The translations under genes and the position numbers were made by a program. 64,000 bases of DNA from Arthrobacter sp. D5-1 (GTDB lineage: Bacteria; Actinomycetota; Actinomycetes; Actinomycetales; Micrococcaceae), in the NCBI RefSeq assembly GCF_017357425.1, contig NZ_CP014571.1, forward strand, positions 1,736,001 to 1,800,000. The letters are read 5' to 3'. Below the pieces are notes generated by a model. That model was not told where the DNA came from. It made no database searches and saw nothing but the letters and a program-made list of their open reading frames with translations. Positions within the stretch are counted from its first letter, which is position 1, and each line of letters begins with the position of its first letter. Below, in pieces: positions 43,010-52,938 of this stretch.

Positions 43010-44635
43010 ATGGAACAGGGGTCAATGGAGACAATTGCCAGCCTGATGGGAACCGCCGGCGGTACCTTTGAAGCCAACCAGGAGGCGCAACTGGCCTTGG
43101 TGGCAGAACTGAAGGACCGCTTGGCGACGGCGGCCCTCGGCGGTCCGGCCACGTCGCGTGAGCGGCACATCGCCCGGGGAAAACTTCTCCCGCGCGAACG
43201 CATCGACTACTTGCTGGATGACGGCAGCCCGTTCCTTGAGATTGCACCCTTGGCTGCCAATGGCATGTACAACGACGATTCCCCGGGCGCCGGGGTCATT
43301 GCCGGCATCGGACTGGTCCATGGACGCCATGTCCTGGTGATCTCCAACGACGCCACAGTCAAGGGCGGCACCTACTATCCCATGACGGTGAAAAAGCACC
43401 TGCGTGCCCAGGAAATCGCGTTGGAGAACAAGCTCCCGTGCATCTACCTCGTGGATTCCGGCGGAGCCTTCCTGCCCAAGCAGGACGAGGTCTTCCCCGA
43501 CAAGGAGCACTTCGGCCGGATCTTCTATAACCAGGCCAAGATGTCCGCGGCCAAGATCCCGCAGATTGCATCGGTCATGGGGTCCTGCACGGCCGGCGGC
43601 GCCTATGTACCCGCCATGAGCGATGAGACCGTTATTGTCCGGAACCAGGGCACCATCTTCCTGGGTGGTCCGCCCCTGGTTAAGGCAGCGATTGGCGAGA
43701 TCGTCACGGCCGAGGAACTAGGCGGCGGCGACGTCCATTCAAGGATCTCCGGGGTCACCGACCACCTGGCCGAGAACGACCAACACGCCCTGGAGATTGT
43801 TCGGGACATCGTGGCCACGTTACCGAAGCCGGCACAGCCGGCATGGGACATGTCCGACGTCGTCCTGCCGCCCGTCGTCGATCCTTCCGGGATATACGGT
43901 GTGGTTCCCACGGACGTCAACGCCCAGTACGACGTCCGCGAAGTCATCGCGAGGCTCGTGGACGCTTCCGAATTCCACGAGTTCAAAAAGAACTACGGCA
44001 CCACCCTGGTGACCGGATTTGCGCACCTCCACGGGCATCCCGTCGGCATTGTGGCCAACAACGGCGTCCTCTTCAGCGAATCCTCGCTCAAAGGCGCCCA
44101 CTTCATCGAGCTCTGCGATCAGCGCGGCATCCCGCTGATCTTCCTGCAGAACCTCTCCGGCTTCATGGTGGGCAAGGACTACGAGCAAGGCGGCATCGCC
44201 AAGAACGGCGCCAAAATGGTCACCGCAGTGGCTACAGCCCGGGTACCCAAGCTGACGGTGGTCATCGGTGGTTCCTTCGGCGCGGGCAACTATTCCATGT
44301 GCGGCCGCGCGTATTCGCCGCGGTTCCTTTGGATGTGGCCGGCCGCGAGGATCTCCGTGATGGGCGGAAATCAAGCATCGAGCGTCCTGGCAACGGTCAA
44401 AAGGGATCAGTACGAGGCCTCCGGCCAGGAATGGTCTGCTGAGGATGAGGAAGCCTTCAAAGCCCCCATCAAGCAGCAATACGAAGAACAAGGAAGCCCC
44501 TATTACTCCACCGCAAGGCTGTGGGACGACGGCATCATCGACCCCGCTGACACTCGGCGCGTCCTGGGGATGGCCCTGGACGTTGTCTCCCGCCAACAAC
44601 TGCCCGAGACCTCCTTCGGTCTCTTCAGGATGTGA
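43010..44635 (+). CDS. accD1: Methylcrotonoyl-CoA carboxylase-type beta subunit
   Basis: The carboxyltransferase subunit transfers CO2 from carboxybiotin to an acyl-CoA. The 541-residue protein has [36 protein letters not shown] and the C-terminal [20 protein letters not shown]. This length and sequence type match AccD1/MccB rather than propionyl-CoA carboxylase. ATG 43010 or the in-frame ATG 43025 could be used. Its stop overlaps the alpha-subunit start. The role in leucine breakdown is supported by the operon. Confidence 0.9.
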   Translation: MEQGSMETIASLMGTAGGTFEANQEAQLALVAELKDRLATAALGGPATSRERHIARGKLLPRERIDYLLDDGSPFLEIAPLAANGMYNDDSPGAGVIAGIGLVHGRHVLVISNDATVKGGTYYPMTVKKHLRAQEIALENKLPCIYLVDSGGAFLPKQDEVFPDKEHFGRIFYNQAKMSAAKIPQIASVMGSCTAGGAYVPAMSDETVIVRNQGTIFLGGPPLVKAAIGEIVTAEELGGGDVHSRISGVTDHLAENDQHALEIVRDIVATLPKPAQPAWDMSDVVLPPVVDPSGIYGVVPTDVNAQYDVREVIARLVDASEFHEFKKNYGTTLVTGFAHLHGHPVGIVANNGVLFSESSLKGAHFIELCDQRGIPLIFLQNLSGFMVGKDYEQGGIAKNGAKMVTAVATARVPKLTVVIGGSFGAGNYSMCGRAYSPRFLWMWPAARISVMGGNQASSVLATVKRDQYEASGQEWSAEDEEAFKAPIKQQYEEQGSPYYSTARLWDDGIIDPADTRRVLGMALDVVSRQQLPETSFGLFRM

Positions 44636-46812
44636 CCATGACGCTGCCCACAACAACCACAGCCCCACCCGCCCCGGCCGTCGCTGCCCGAACCTTCAGC
44701 GCCGTCCTCGTTGCCAACCGCGGAGAGATCGCCTGCCGCGTCATCCAGACACTGAGGGAGATGGGCATCCGCTCCGTCGCCGTGTACTCGGACGCTGACA
44801 AGGATGCCAGGCATGTGGCCCTCGCCGATACCGCCGTCGCCATCGGTGGCACGGCACCAGCCGAAAGCTACTTGAAGATCGACGCCATCATCGACGCGTG
44901 CCGCCGCACCGGAGCTGAAGCGGTCCACCCGGGCTACGGGTTCTTGTCGGAGAATGTAGAGTTCGCCAAGGCCCTGGATGCCGCAGGAATCACGTTCATT
45001 GGGCCGGGCATCAATGCCATTGACGTCATGGGCGACAAAATCCGTTCCAAGAACCACGTGATGACCTACGGCGTCCCCTGCGTTCCCGGCATCGCGCAAC
45101 CAGGTCTTACCGACCAGGAACTGATCGACGCTGCAGCGGCGGTAGGTTTCCCCCTGCTGATCAAACCGTCCGCGGGTGGTGGCGGCAAGGGCATGCATGT
45201 GGTGGAACGGGCTGAGGACATGGCATCCACGCTCGTCACTGCGAGGCGTGTGGCAGCATCCGCTTTTGGCGACGACACCCTCTTCCTGGAACGGCTCATC
45301 AGCACGCCCCGCCACATCGAGGTCCAGGTGCTGGCAGACAACCACGGAAATGTGATCCACCTCGGCGAGCGCGAGTGCTCACTCCAGCGACGCCACCAGA
45401 AGGTCATCGAAGAAGCGCCGTCGGCCCTTTTTGAGTCACTGCCCGACGGTGTGGAGCAACGGGCCCGCATTGGCGAGGCGGCCTGCAACGCGGCACGTTC
45501 GGTCAACTACAGCGGTGCCGGTACTGTCGAATTCCTGGTGTCCGACGAGCACCCCGATGAGTTCTTTTTCATGGAGATGAACACCCGCCTGCAGGTGGAG
45601 CATCCCGTTACTGAGATGGTCACCGGCATCGACCTCGTTGAATGGCAGGTGAGGATCGCCGCCGGTGAGGTGCTCACTGTGGCGCAGTCCGACGTCGTTC
45701 TTCAAGGCCACGCCGTGGAGGCGCGTGTTTACGCCGAGGTGCCGGAGCGGAACTTCATGCCATCGATGGGGCGGATCGTGGCGCTCGCAGAGCACGGTCC
45801 CTCGGATGCAACCGTTTCGGGCCATCAAACGGCGCAGGCAAACGTTCGGATTGATTCCGCCATGCGCGACAACCTGGAGATCACGGGGGACTACGATCCC
45901 ATGCTGGCCAAGGTCATCGCATGGGGTGGGGACAGGACGGCGGCGCTGGATACCCTTGACGCTGCCCTGGGCCGTTACACGCTGCTTGGGGTGGATACCA
46001 ACGTGGAGTATCTGCGGTTGCTGATCAACGATTCCGAGGTCCGCGCCGGGCAGTTGGATACCGGATTGATCGAGCGCAAACTTCCGTCGATGTCCTTCCG
46101 GCACGCCGGTTCCGACGAACTGATTGCTGCCGCGCTCACGCTGTGGCTGGAGCGCACGGGATCGACGCCGGCGGGGGATGCCTGGGCAACACCGGACTCC
46201 TGGCGTGTTGGTGCCCGGGGTGCCTGGACCGCTACGTTGGGGATTCCCGGAGGCGGCGTTGCCACGGTGTCCGTCACCGAAGTGGGCGGCAACGTGACGG
46301 CAAGCATCGACGGCGGGCAGCCGGTCAACGTCCGGGTAGCGGACCGCTGCGTGGACGGGATTGTTCTGGAGTTCGACGGCGGCCTTGTCACCTACGCGGT
46401 TGGCGTGGACCCCCGCGGGCAGGACAGCGTCAGCGGGCTGGGCCGTGTCCACGAAATCTACCTCGGCAACGATGGCTGGTCCTGCAGGCTCGAGGTCCTG
46501 AACCGTGCCGAGCGCCTGCGGCGGATGCTTGCAGGGATCCAGCGCGATGAAGGGGCAGCGGACCCCGAAGTGCGCTCGCCGATGCCCGGAACGGTGGTGT
46601 CGGTGTCAGTAGCCGATGGCGAGACGGTGGAAGAAGGCCAGGTGCTCCTGGCCGTCGAGGCCATGAAGATGGAGCATCACCTGGTGGCGTCCGTTGCTGG
46701 CACCGTCCACCTCACCAGCAAACCCGGCGACCTGGTCAAGGCCGACCAGGTGCTCGCCACCATTCATGTGGACGCAGAGACCACAAGCACAGACAAGGAA
46801 ATCCAGCCATGA
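44632..46812 (+). CDS. accA1: Biotin-dependent acyl-CoA carboxylase alpha subunit
   Basis: The biotin carboxylase/carrier subunit, 726 residues. Biotin carboxylase motifs: [71 protein letters not shown]. The C-terminal carrier domain carries the biotinyl Lys679 in [10 protein letters not shown]. The start is GTG 44632 (4-nt overlap) or ATG 44638. It pairs with the beta subunit directly upstream. Confidence 0.92.
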   Translation: MTMTLPTTTTAPPAPAVAARTFSAVLVANRGEIACRVIQTLREMGIRSVAVYSDADKDARHVALADTAVAIGGTAPAESYLKIDAIIDACRRTGAEAVHPGYGFLSENVEFAKALDAAGITFIGPGINAIDVMGDKIRSKNHVMTYGVPCVPGIAQPGLTDQELIDAAAAVGFPLLIKPSAGGGGKGMHVVERAEDMASTLVTARRVAASAFGDDTLFLERLISTPRHIEVQVLADNHGNVIHLGERECSLQRRHQKVIEEAPSALFESLPDGVEQRARIGEAACNAARSVNYSGAGTVEFLVSDEHPDEFFFMEMNTRLQVEHPVTEMVTGIDLVEWQVRIAAGEVLTVAQSDVVLQGHAVEARVYAEVPERNFMPSMGRIVALAEHGPSDATVSGHQTAQANVRIDSAMRDNLEITGDYDPMLAKVIAWGGDRTAALDTLDAALGRYTLLGVDTNVEYLRLLINDSEVRAGQLDTGLIERKLPSMSFRHAGSDELIAAALTLWLERTGSTPAGDAWATPDSWRVGARGAWTATLGIPGGGVATVSVTEVGGNVTASIDGGQPVNVRVADRCVDGIVLEFDGGLVTYAVGVDPRGQDSVSGLGRVHEIYLGNDGWSCRLEVLNRAERLRRMLAGIQRDEGAADPEVRSPMPGTVVSVSVADGETVEEGQVLLAVEAMKMEHHLVASVAGTVHLTSKPGDLVKADQVLATIHVDAETTSTDKEIQP

Positions 46813-47972
46813 GCACTTTTGAACTCAATGAGGAGTACCAGGACCTCAGCGACTCCGTCCGCGAGTTCGCCGACGAGGTTGTCGCACCCGTGTCCGCCAA
46901 GCATGACGAAGAGCACAGCTTTCCCTACGAGGTTGTAAAGCAGATGGGGGAGATGGGCTTGTTCGGGCTGCCTTTCCCTGAGGAATTCGGCGGAATGGGC
47001 GGCGACTACTTCGCCCTGGCACTGGCACTGGAACAGCTGGGCCGCGTTGACCAGTCGGTAGCCATCACCCTGGAAGCCGGGGTTTCCTTGGGCGCCATGC
47101 CGGTCTACCGCTTCGGTACGGATGCACAGAAAGAAGAATGGCTGCCGCAGTTGGCGTCGGGACGATCCTTGGCCGGGTTCGGCTTGACCGAGCGCGAAGC
47201 AGGGTCGGATGCCGGCGGCACCAAAACCAACGCCCACCTGGAAAGCGGCGAGTGGGTTATCAACGGCAACAAGGAGTTCATCACCAACTCCGGCACGGAC
47301 ATCACCACCTTGGTGACGGTCACGGCAGTCACGGGCCAGAAACAAAACTCGGATGGCAGCACCAAGAAGGAGATCTCCACCATCCTGGTGCCAACGGACA
47401 CTCCCGGGTTCAGGGCGGAAAAGCCCTACAACAAGGTGGGCTGGAACGCTTCCGATACGCATCCGCTCACGCTGGACAATGTCCACGTTCCTGAAGCCAA
47501 CCTTCTGGGCGAGCGCGGCCGGGGCTATGCCAACTTCCTTTCCATCCTTGACGAGGGCCGTATCGCCATCGCAGCACTGGCTACCGGCGCAGCCCAGGGG
47601 TGTGTGGACCTGTCCGTGAAGTACGCCAAGGAACGCAGTGCCTTCGGACAGAACATCGGTAAGTACCAGGCCATCCAGTTCAAGATCGCCCGGATGCAGG
47701 CCAGGGCCCACACCGCCCGCCTTGCCTACTACGATGCCGCCTCCCGGATGCTGGCAGGGAAGCCGTTCAAGACCGAAGCGGCCATCGCTAAGATGGTCGC
47801 AGGCGAGGCAGCCATGGACAACGCGCGGGACGCCACCCAGGTGTTCGGCGGCTATGGTTTCATCAACGAATTCACGGTGGCACGTCATTACCGCGATTCC
47901 AAGATCCTTGAAATCGGCGAAGGCACCACCGAGGTTCAGTTGATGCTGATCGCACGCGAGCTGGGTCTGTAA
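46809..47972 (+). CDS. Acyl-CoA dehydrogenase, isovaleryl-CoA dehydrogenase-type
   Basis: The 387-residue FAD enzyme has GFGLTEREAGSDAGGTKTNA and KYAKERSAFGQNIGKYQAIQ. The C-terminal ARHYRDSKILEIGEGTTEVQ places the catalytic Glu as in short/branched-chain members. The M. tuberculosis counterpart in this gene order is FadE19. It most likely oxidises isovaleryl-CoA to 3-methylcrotonyl-CoA, the substrate of the carboxylase encoded just before. ATG 46809 overlaps the upstream stop by 4 nt. Confidence 0.88.
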   Translation: MSTFELNEEYQDLSDSVREFADEVVAPVSAKHDEEHSFPYEVVKQMGEMGLFGLPFPEEFGGMGGDYFALALALEQLGRVDQSVAITLEAGVSLGAMPVYRFGTDAQKEEWLPQLASGRSLAGFGLTEREAGSDAGGTKTNAHLESGEWVINGNKEFITNSGTDITTLVTVTAVTGQKQNSDGSTKKEISTILVPTDTPGFRAEKPYNKVGWNASDTHPLTLDNVHVPEANLLGERGRGYANFLSILDEGRIAIAALATGAAQGCVDLSVKYAKERSAFGQNIGKYQAIQFKIARMQARAHTARLAYYDAASRMLAGKPFKTEAAIAKMVAGEAAMDNARDATQVFGGYGFINEFTVARHYRDSKILEIGEGTTEVQLMLIARELGL

Positions 47973-47992
47973 CCGTACGGGAAGGATCAAGG

Positions 47993-48811
47993 ATGATTGA
48001 CAAGGTTGTTGCCAGCGCCGCGGAAGCGGTGAAGGACATCCCCGACGGGGCCTCCCTGGCTGTGGGAGGGTTCGGCCTCTGCGGTATTCCCGTCTCCCTG
48101 ATCGAGGCCCTGCACAGCCAAGGCACCACTGGTCTTGAGACTGTCAGCAACAACTGCGGCGTGGACGATTGGGGCCTGGGCATTCTCCTGAAGGACGGTC
48201 GCATCCGCCGCACCATCAGCTCGTACGTGGGGGAGAACAAGGAATTTGCCCGGCAGTACCTGGCGGGGGAGTTGGAAGTAGTCCTCACCCCGCAGGGGAC
48301 TTTGGCGGAGAAGCTCCGCGCCGGTGGCGCCGGCATCCCGGCCTTTTACACCAAGGCCGGCGTGGGAACCCAGGTGTCGGAGGGTGGGCTTCCGCAAAAG
48401 TACGACGCCGAAGGGAACGTTGCGCTGGCGTCGTCCCCTAAGGAGGTCCGCACCTTCAATGACGCCGACTACGTCCTGGAGGAGTCCCTGACGCCGGATT
48501 TCGGCTTGGTCCATGCGTGGAAGGGTGACCGGCACGGCAACCTGGTGTTCCATGCAACGGCCATGAATTTCAACCCGCTCTGTGCCATGGCGGCAAAAAC
48601 CACCATTGCCGAAGTGGAGGAACTGGTGGAACCTGGCGAGCTTGACCCTGAGCATATTCATACGCCGGGAATCTTCGTCCAGCGGGTGGTGCTGGCGACC
48701 TCCAGCGAGAAGCGGATAGAAAAGCGGACCGTGGCGCTGACTCCCGGAGCGGGCCCAAACCAAACGGGCATGGGACAGGCGGGCGCAAGCCAGACAGGAA
48801 CGGACCGATGA
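47993..48811 (+). CDS. scoA: 3-oxoacid CoA-transferase subunit A
   Basis: Together with subunit B it moves CoA from succinyl-CoA to acetoacetate, activating the end product of leucine breakdown. The 272-residue protein has the signature [19 protein letters not shown] and [14 protein letters not shown]. The family usually ends near EKRIEKRTV; here about 25 extra residues rich in Gly, Gln and Thr follow ([20 protein letters not shown]). It overlaps scoB by 4 nt. Confidence 0.92.
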   Translation: MIDKVVASAAEAVKDIPDGASLAVGGFGLCGIPVSLIEALHSQGTTGLETVSNNCGVDDWGLGILLKDGRIRRTISSYVGENKEFARQYLAGELEVVLTPQGTLAEKLRAGGAGIPAFYTKAGVGTQVSEGGLPQKYDAEGNVALASSPKEVRTFNDADYVLEESLTPDFGLVHAWKGDRHGNLVFHATAMNFNPLCAMAAKTTIAEVEELVEPGELDPEHIHTPGIFVQRVVLATSSEKRIEKRTVALTPGAGPNQTGMGQAGASQTGTDR

Positions 48812-49560
48812 CCGACAACACGTTCCACGACATCCCACCCCGTCCGGAAGCCGTCCGGCACGAGTACCGTCGCGCCGACGTCGAACATCACGAGGCCAAA
48901 GGCTGGACCCGCAACGAACTGGCCGCCCGCGTAGCCAAGGAGCTCACCAACGGCCAATATGTGAACCTGGGAATCGGGATGCCCACCCTGATCCCCAATT
49001 ACATCCCAGATGGTGTGGAGGTCATCCTTCACTCCGAGAATGGGATCCTGGGCGTCGGTCCTTACCCTGCCGAGGACAAAATTGATCCGGACCTCATCAA
49101 CGCGGGCAAGGAAACGGTCACCACGAATGCGGGGGCCGCGTTCTTCGATTCGGCGGCGTCCTTCGGCATGATCCGCGGCGGGCACGTGGACGTCGCTGTG
49201 CTGGGTGCCATGGAGGTGGCTGCCAACGGGGACCTCGCCAACTGGATGGTTCCCGGCAAGATGGTAAAGGGCATGGGTGGCGCCATGGACCTGGTGTTCG
49301 GTGCCAAGAAGGTCATCGTCATGATGGAGCACGTGGACCGCAGCGGCCGACCGAAAATTGTTCAGGACTGCACGCTGCCCTTGACGGGTAGAGGGTGCGT
49401 AGACCGGATCATCACCGACCTGGCCGTCATCGACGTCGTCAAGGACCAAGGGGACCCGCGACTGGTCCTTCGCGAACTGGCCCCCAACGTCACTCTTGAG
49501 GACGTCCTCGCAGCAACCGGAGCCGACCTGTTCGAGGAAGACCAGGAGCTCACCGTATGA
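48808..49560 (+). CDS. scoB: 3-oxoacid CoA-transferase subunit B
   Basis: The 250-residue subunit carries the active-site Glu in [14 protein letters not shown], plus [17 protein letters not shown] and [20 protein letters not shown]. The N-terminus is about 35 residues longer than usual. Overlaps by 4 nt with both neighbours point to tight stoichiometry within the operon. Confidence 0.93.
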   Translation: MTDNTFHDIPPRPEAVRHEYRRADVEHHEAKGWTRNELAARVAKELTNGQYVNLGIGMPTLIPNYIPDGVEVILHSENGILGVGPYPAEDKIDPDLINAGKETVTTNAGAAFFDSAASFGMIRGGHVDVAVLGAMEVAANGDLANWMVPGKMVKGMGGAMDLVFGAKKVIVMMEHVDRSGRPKIVQDCTLPLTGRGCVDRIITDLAVIDVVKDQGDPRLVLRELAPNVTLEDVLAATGADLFEEDQELTV

Positions 49561-50042
49561 CCCGGGTTGTTGAGCAGCGGGGGCTGTACTTCGACGAACT
49601 CGAAGAGGGCGTGGTCTACGCCCATAAGCCAGGGCGGACCGTCACTGAAGCGGACAATGTCCTGTTCACCACCATGACCATGAATACCCAGGCGCTGCAC
49701 TTGGACGCGGCGTGGAGCTCAACCCAGCCCTTTGGGCAGCGGCTCATGAATTCCATGTTCACCTTATCCACCATGGTGGGGCAGTCGGTGGCCCAGCTGA
49801 CCCAGGGCACCATCATCGCGCAGCTGGGGCTGACCGATGTCACTTTTCCGCACCCGCTGTATCACGGAGATACCCTGTACACGGAAACGGTGATCACGGG
49901 AAAAAGGTTGTCGACCTCCCGACCCGGCCAAGGCGTGGTGACCATGCAGCACACCGGCCGTAACCAGGATGGGGCGGTGGTGGCGCTGGCCACCCGGACA
50001 TGCCTGATGTGGACGAAGGAAGCGCACACAACGCAATCCTGA
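49557..50042 (+). CDS. MaoC-like hot-dog hydratase
   Basis: This 161-residue protein resembles the R-specific enoyl-CoA hydratase fold. It has [20 protein letters not shown] in place of the usual hydratase D-x4-H region, [20 protein letters not shown], and [19 protein letters not shown]. In M. tuberculosis the homologous position is Rv2499c, described as an itaconyl-CoA hydratase. It could hydrate 3-methylglutaconyl-CoA here. The last codons and the stop lie inside the first unit of an 18-bp tandem repeat. Confidence 0.82.
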   Translation: MTRVVEQRGLYFDELEEGVVYAHKPGRTVTEADNVLFTTMTMNTQALHLDAAWSSTQPFGQRLMNSMFTLSTMVGQSVAQLTQGTIIAQLGLTDVTFPHPLYHGDTLYTETVITGKRLSTSRPGQGVVTMQHTGRNQDGAVVALATRTCLMWTKEAHTTQS

Positions 50043-50104
50043 AACACAGCGCAATCCTGAAACACAGCGCAATCCTGAAACACGGCGCAGTTTTGAAACA
50101 CAGC
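50033..50104 (+). repeat. Four tandem 18-bp repeats at the 3' end of the MaoC gene
   Basis: The unit GCAATCCTGAAACACAGC occurs twice exactly, then with one change (50069-50086) and with three changes (50087-50104). Each unit includes the TGA of the MaoC frame, so every copy would re-create the ending ...QS-stop or QF-stop. Confidence 0.95.
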
Positions 50105-50154
50105 GCCTTGGAACCGCTCCAGTCCCTTGCCAGAACTACAAGCTAGGAATCCGC

Positions 50155-51024
50155 ATGCCCTCTCCCGACTCCCCGTCTCCCTCAGCAGCGGTTCTGCCGT
50201 TCACCATGGGGCCGGCACTCCTGTTCTGTCCAGCCGACCGGCCGGAGCGTTTCAGGAAGGCTGCCGAGCGGTCCGATGCCGTGATCCTGGACCTCGAAGA
50301 TGCGGTGGCTCCGACGGACAAACCCCGGGCCCGCGAGGCGATTCTTGAGCAGTTGGGTGACGGCCAGCTGGATCCGGGCAGCACTATTGTCCGGGTTAAC
50401 CCTGTGGGAACGCCTGAGTTCGAGCTCGATCTCCAGACCCTGGCGAAGACGCCCTACCGGACGGTCATGCTGGCCAAGGCGGAAAGCGCCGGGCAACTCA
50501 AAGCCCTGGCCGGCTACCAGGTCATTGCGCTCTGCGAGACAGCGGCGGGCATCGTCAATGCCTCCTCCATTGCGGCCGAGCCGAACGCCGTGGGACTGAT
50601 GTGGGGTGCTGAGGATCTGTTGGCTTCCCTGGGCGGGCTCTCCAGCCGGAACGACGACGGCGGGTACCGGGCTGTCGCGCTGCACTCACGGTCCGCGGTC
50701 CTGCTTGCCGCAAAAGCTGCCGGCAAGGAAGCCATCGACTCCGTCTACGTGAACATCCCGGATCTTGAAGGGTTGTTGGCAGAATCCCACGACGCCGTAG
50801 CCAGCGGTTTCGGCGCCAAGGCCTGCATCCACCCCAACCAGGTGGCCGTAGTGCGTGAGGCCTATGCTCCCTCCGCGGAAGTGGTGGCCGAAGCCACCGA
50901 GCTCCTGGACGCAGCGGAAGCGGCAGGTACGGGGGTGTTCCAGTTCAAGGGCAAGATGATCGACGGGCCCATCCTCAAGCATGCCCAAGCGACACTCCGC
51001 AGGGCCGGGCGCCCCGCGGGATGA
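50155..51024 (+). CDS. citE: CitE-like beta-hydroxyacyl-CoA lyase
   Basis: A HpcH/HpaI-type TIM-barrel lyase, 289 residues. Motifs: FCPADRPERFRKAAERSDAV, LDLEDAVAPTDKPRAREAIL (metal/CoA site), VRVNPVGTPEFELDL, ALCETAAGIVNASSIAAEP, LMWGAEDLLASLGGLSSRND and GFGAKACIHPNQ. In M. tuberculosis, Rv2498c in the same operon position cleaves HMG-CoA and citramalyl-CoA. No conventional HMG-CoA lyase is seen here, so this is the likely substitute. It ends at the first bases of a long inverted repeat. Confidence 0.87.
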   Translation: MPSPDSPSPSAAVLPFTMGPALLFCPADRPERFRKAAERSDAVILDLEDAVAPTDKPRAREAILEQLGDGQLDPGSTIVRVNPVGTPEFELDLQTLAKTPYRTVMLAKAESAGQLKALAGYQVIALCETAAGIVNASSIAAEPNAVGLMWGAEDLLASLGGLSSRNDDGGYRAVALHSRSAVLLAAKAAGKEAIDSVYVNIPDLEGLLAESHDAVASGFGAKACIHPNQVAVVREAYAPSAEVVAEATELLDAAEAAGTGVFQFKGKMIDGPILKHAQATLRRAGRPAG

Positions 51025-51080
51025 CAGTTAATGCCCATGTCGAATGCCCACGTTCGGCATTCGACACGGGCATTAACTGT
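51024..51080. repeat. 57-bp inverted repeat between convergent genes
   Basis: ACAGTTAATGCCC-A-TGTCGAATGCC pairs with GGCATTCGACA-C-GGGCATTAACTGT: 24 base pairs with one A-C mismatch and a 7-nt loop. There is no T-run, so it is not a classical terminator, though it may stop both converging transcripts. It could also be a dispersed palindromic element. Confidence 0.85.
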
Positions 51081-51103
51081 TGTCCCGGCGGGCGGTAAGT
51101 GCG

Positions 51104-52243
51104 CTAGACGCGTACCGCCGTCGACAGGGCTGTCAGTGCAACAGCGGCGGGCCGTGCCGCCTGGCTCTTGATGGATACCGCCTTCCCGTTTTTGGCGGAT
51201 TCAAGCACCGATTCCATGACCTCCAGCGCGTGGAAGGCCAGTTGCCCGCCCGCGCGTGGTTCCTGGCCCGCAGGGGTCGCTGCGAGGTCGGCGATTCCGA
51301 AGCCACGGCCCGAGTCCACGTAGCCGGCCGAAACGGGGAGCGTTTCCCAGTCCTCGGCACCCAGCGCGAAAAGCTGTACATCGCCGTCGAAGTGGTTGGG
51401 GTCCGGGACGATCAGCGACCCCTTTTCCCCGTGGATCTCGATGTTGGGGCTCTTGGTCTTGACAGCGTCGAAGCTCATGAACAGGGTGGACAGAGCACCG
51501 GATGCATGGACCAGGACGCCGGTGACATGCGAGTCAATGTCCACCGGCACCGTCTGACCCTGCCGTGGGCCCGAACCGATGGTGCGTTCGTTCCGGGTAT
51601 GGCTGGCAGCCCCCACCACCGACACCACGGGACCCAACAGTGTGACCAAGGCCGAGACGTAGTACGGTCCCATGTCCAGCAGGGGACCACCCCCGGGCTG
51701 GTAATAGAAGTCGGGGTTGGGATGCCAGCGCTCGTGCCCGGGGGTAGCCATGGTGGCCGTGGCGGAAACGGGCGCTCCGATCAGGCCGTCGTCGATTGCC
51801 TTGCGGGCGGTCTGGATTCCCGTGCCCAGCACAGTGTCAGGGGCACAGCCCACAATAACTCCGGCCGCCGCAGCAGCGGCCAGGACGTCCCGGGCCTCCG
51901 CCGTGGTGGCAGCCAGTGGCTTTTCGCCGTAAACGGATTTGCCGGCGGCGATGGCTCTGAGTGCGATGTCTGCATGGGCCGCAGGGATGGTCAGGTTCAG
52001 GACCAGATCCACGTCATCGGCGGCGAGGAGTCCGTCGACGGTCAGTGCCCGGACGCCCTCGTAGGAGTCGGCGACGGCCTCCGCCCTGGCCGGGTCCAGG
52101 TCTGCTACGGCCACGAGGTTGATGGAATCGAGCCGGCGGAAGTTGGTCAGGTACTGGGCGATGATGGCGCCACAGCCAATGACTCCAACGTTGAGCGGAC
52201 CCTCGGTGCCCAACTCCTTGGCAAGGTCTACCGGGACGCCCAC
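51104..52243 (-). CDS. Gfo/Idh/MocA-family oxidoreductase (1)
   Basis: The 379-residue NAD(P)-dependent dehydrogenase has the Rossmann motif VGVIGCGAIIAQYLTNF and the family motif GEKPLAATTAEARDVLAAAA. The C-terminal fold includes GGGPLLDMGPYYVSALVTLL. It likely oxidises a sugar or inositol derivative. The start is GTG 52243 with AAAGGGG upstream, overlapping the stop of thuA by 16 nt. It is the last gene of the sugar operon. Confidence 0.88.
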   Translation of the reverse strand: MGVPVDLAKELGTEGPLNVGVIGCGAIIAQYLTNFRRLDSINLVAVADLDPARAEAVADSYEGVRALTVDGLLAADDVDLVLNLTIPAAHADIALRAIAAGKSVYGEKPLAATTAEARDVLAAAAAAGVIVGCAPDTVLGTGIQTARKAIDDGLIGAPVSATATMATPGHERWHPNPDFYYQPGGGPLLDMGPYYVSALVTLLGPVVSVVGAASHTRNERTIGSGPRQGQTVPVDIDSHVTGVLVHASGALSTLFMSFDAVKTKSPNIEIHGEKGSLIVPDPNHFDGDVQLFALGAEDWETLPVSAGYVDSGRGFGIADLAATPAGQEPRAGGQLAFHALEVMESVLESAKNGKAVSIKSQAARPAAVALTALSTAVRV

Positions 52244-52929
52244 AGCATGCCCCTTTCAATGATGGTACGGACGTTGCTGTCCTGGAGGATTTCCACGCGG
52301 TGGCCGGGAGTGCAGACGAAGATCCTGCCCTCACCCCACTGACGGGTCCAGATGGCAGGCGAGGTGACCTCACGGTTCCACGGATCCCATTCCCGCACCT
52401 TTTGCGTGGTGGTGGCCAGAACGTCAATGTAGTCGTCGGACAGGACCCAGTACTGCTCCGTGACGAGGTCGAAGTCGCTGATACCCTGCGTGATGGGGTG
52501 ATCGGCCGCAGCGGGCAACATGTTCACGGTGTAAGGGACGTAGTTATCCGACTGCTCGCCGATCCGCTGGTCCGCGTGCTTGCCGGGGTGGCAGGCAAAC
52601 TGGCCGCCAATCAGGTGCAGGTAGTCCGAGTTGTTGCGGTAGGAATCCGCGATGCCCCCGTGCCAGCCGGCAAGGCCCGTGCCGTTTTCGACTGCCGCGC
52701 GAAGACCCTCGAATTCGTGCTTCTCGATGGTCGTCATGGTCATGCATTGCACTATGAGGTCCACGCCCGCCATGTACTCGGAGTCGGCATAGATCTTCGG
52801 GGATTCTTCCACCCGGACGTCGTAGCCATTGTCCTTGAGGAAGGGGATGAACAGTTCGGTGGCCTCCACCGGTTGGTGGCCGTCCCAACCGCCTCGAACC
52901 ACCAACGCTGTCTTGTTTTCGCGTGTCAT
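52228..52929 (-). CDS. ThuA-domain protein (trehalose utilisation-like)
   Basis: The 233-residue protein of the ThuA/glutamine amidotransferase-like fold has ALVVRGGWDGHQPVEATELF, NGTGLAGWHGGIADSYRNNS, GGQFACHPGKHADQRIGEQS and SPAIWTRQWGEGRIFVCTPG. ThuA proteins, with ThuB-type Gfo/Idh partners, take part in disaccharide (trehalose/maltitol) conversion in rhizobia. The exact reaction here is unknown. It sits between two Gfo/Idh genes. Confidence 0.87.
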   Translation of the reverse strand: MTRENKTALVVRGGWDGHQPVEATELFIPFLKDNGYDVRVEESPKIYADSEYMAGVDLIVQCMTMTTIEKHEFEGLRAAVENGTGLAGWHGGIADSYRNNSDYLHLIGGQFACHPGKHADQRIGEQSDNYVPYTVNMLPAAADHPITQGISDFDLVTEQYWVLSDDYIDVLATTTQKVREWDPWNREVTSPAIWTRQWGEGRIFVCTPGHRVEILQDSNVRTIIERGMLWASR

Positions 52930-52938
52930 GTTTTCCTT

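Noticed and set aside
49862..50101. Minus-strand frame encoding a repeated FQDCAV peptide
   Set aside because: Produced by reading the 18-bp tandem repeat backwards; no ribosome site and it runs into the MaoC gene antisense.
50033..50104. CRISPR array
   Set aside because: The repeats are directly adjacent with no spacers and derive from the end of the MaoC gene.
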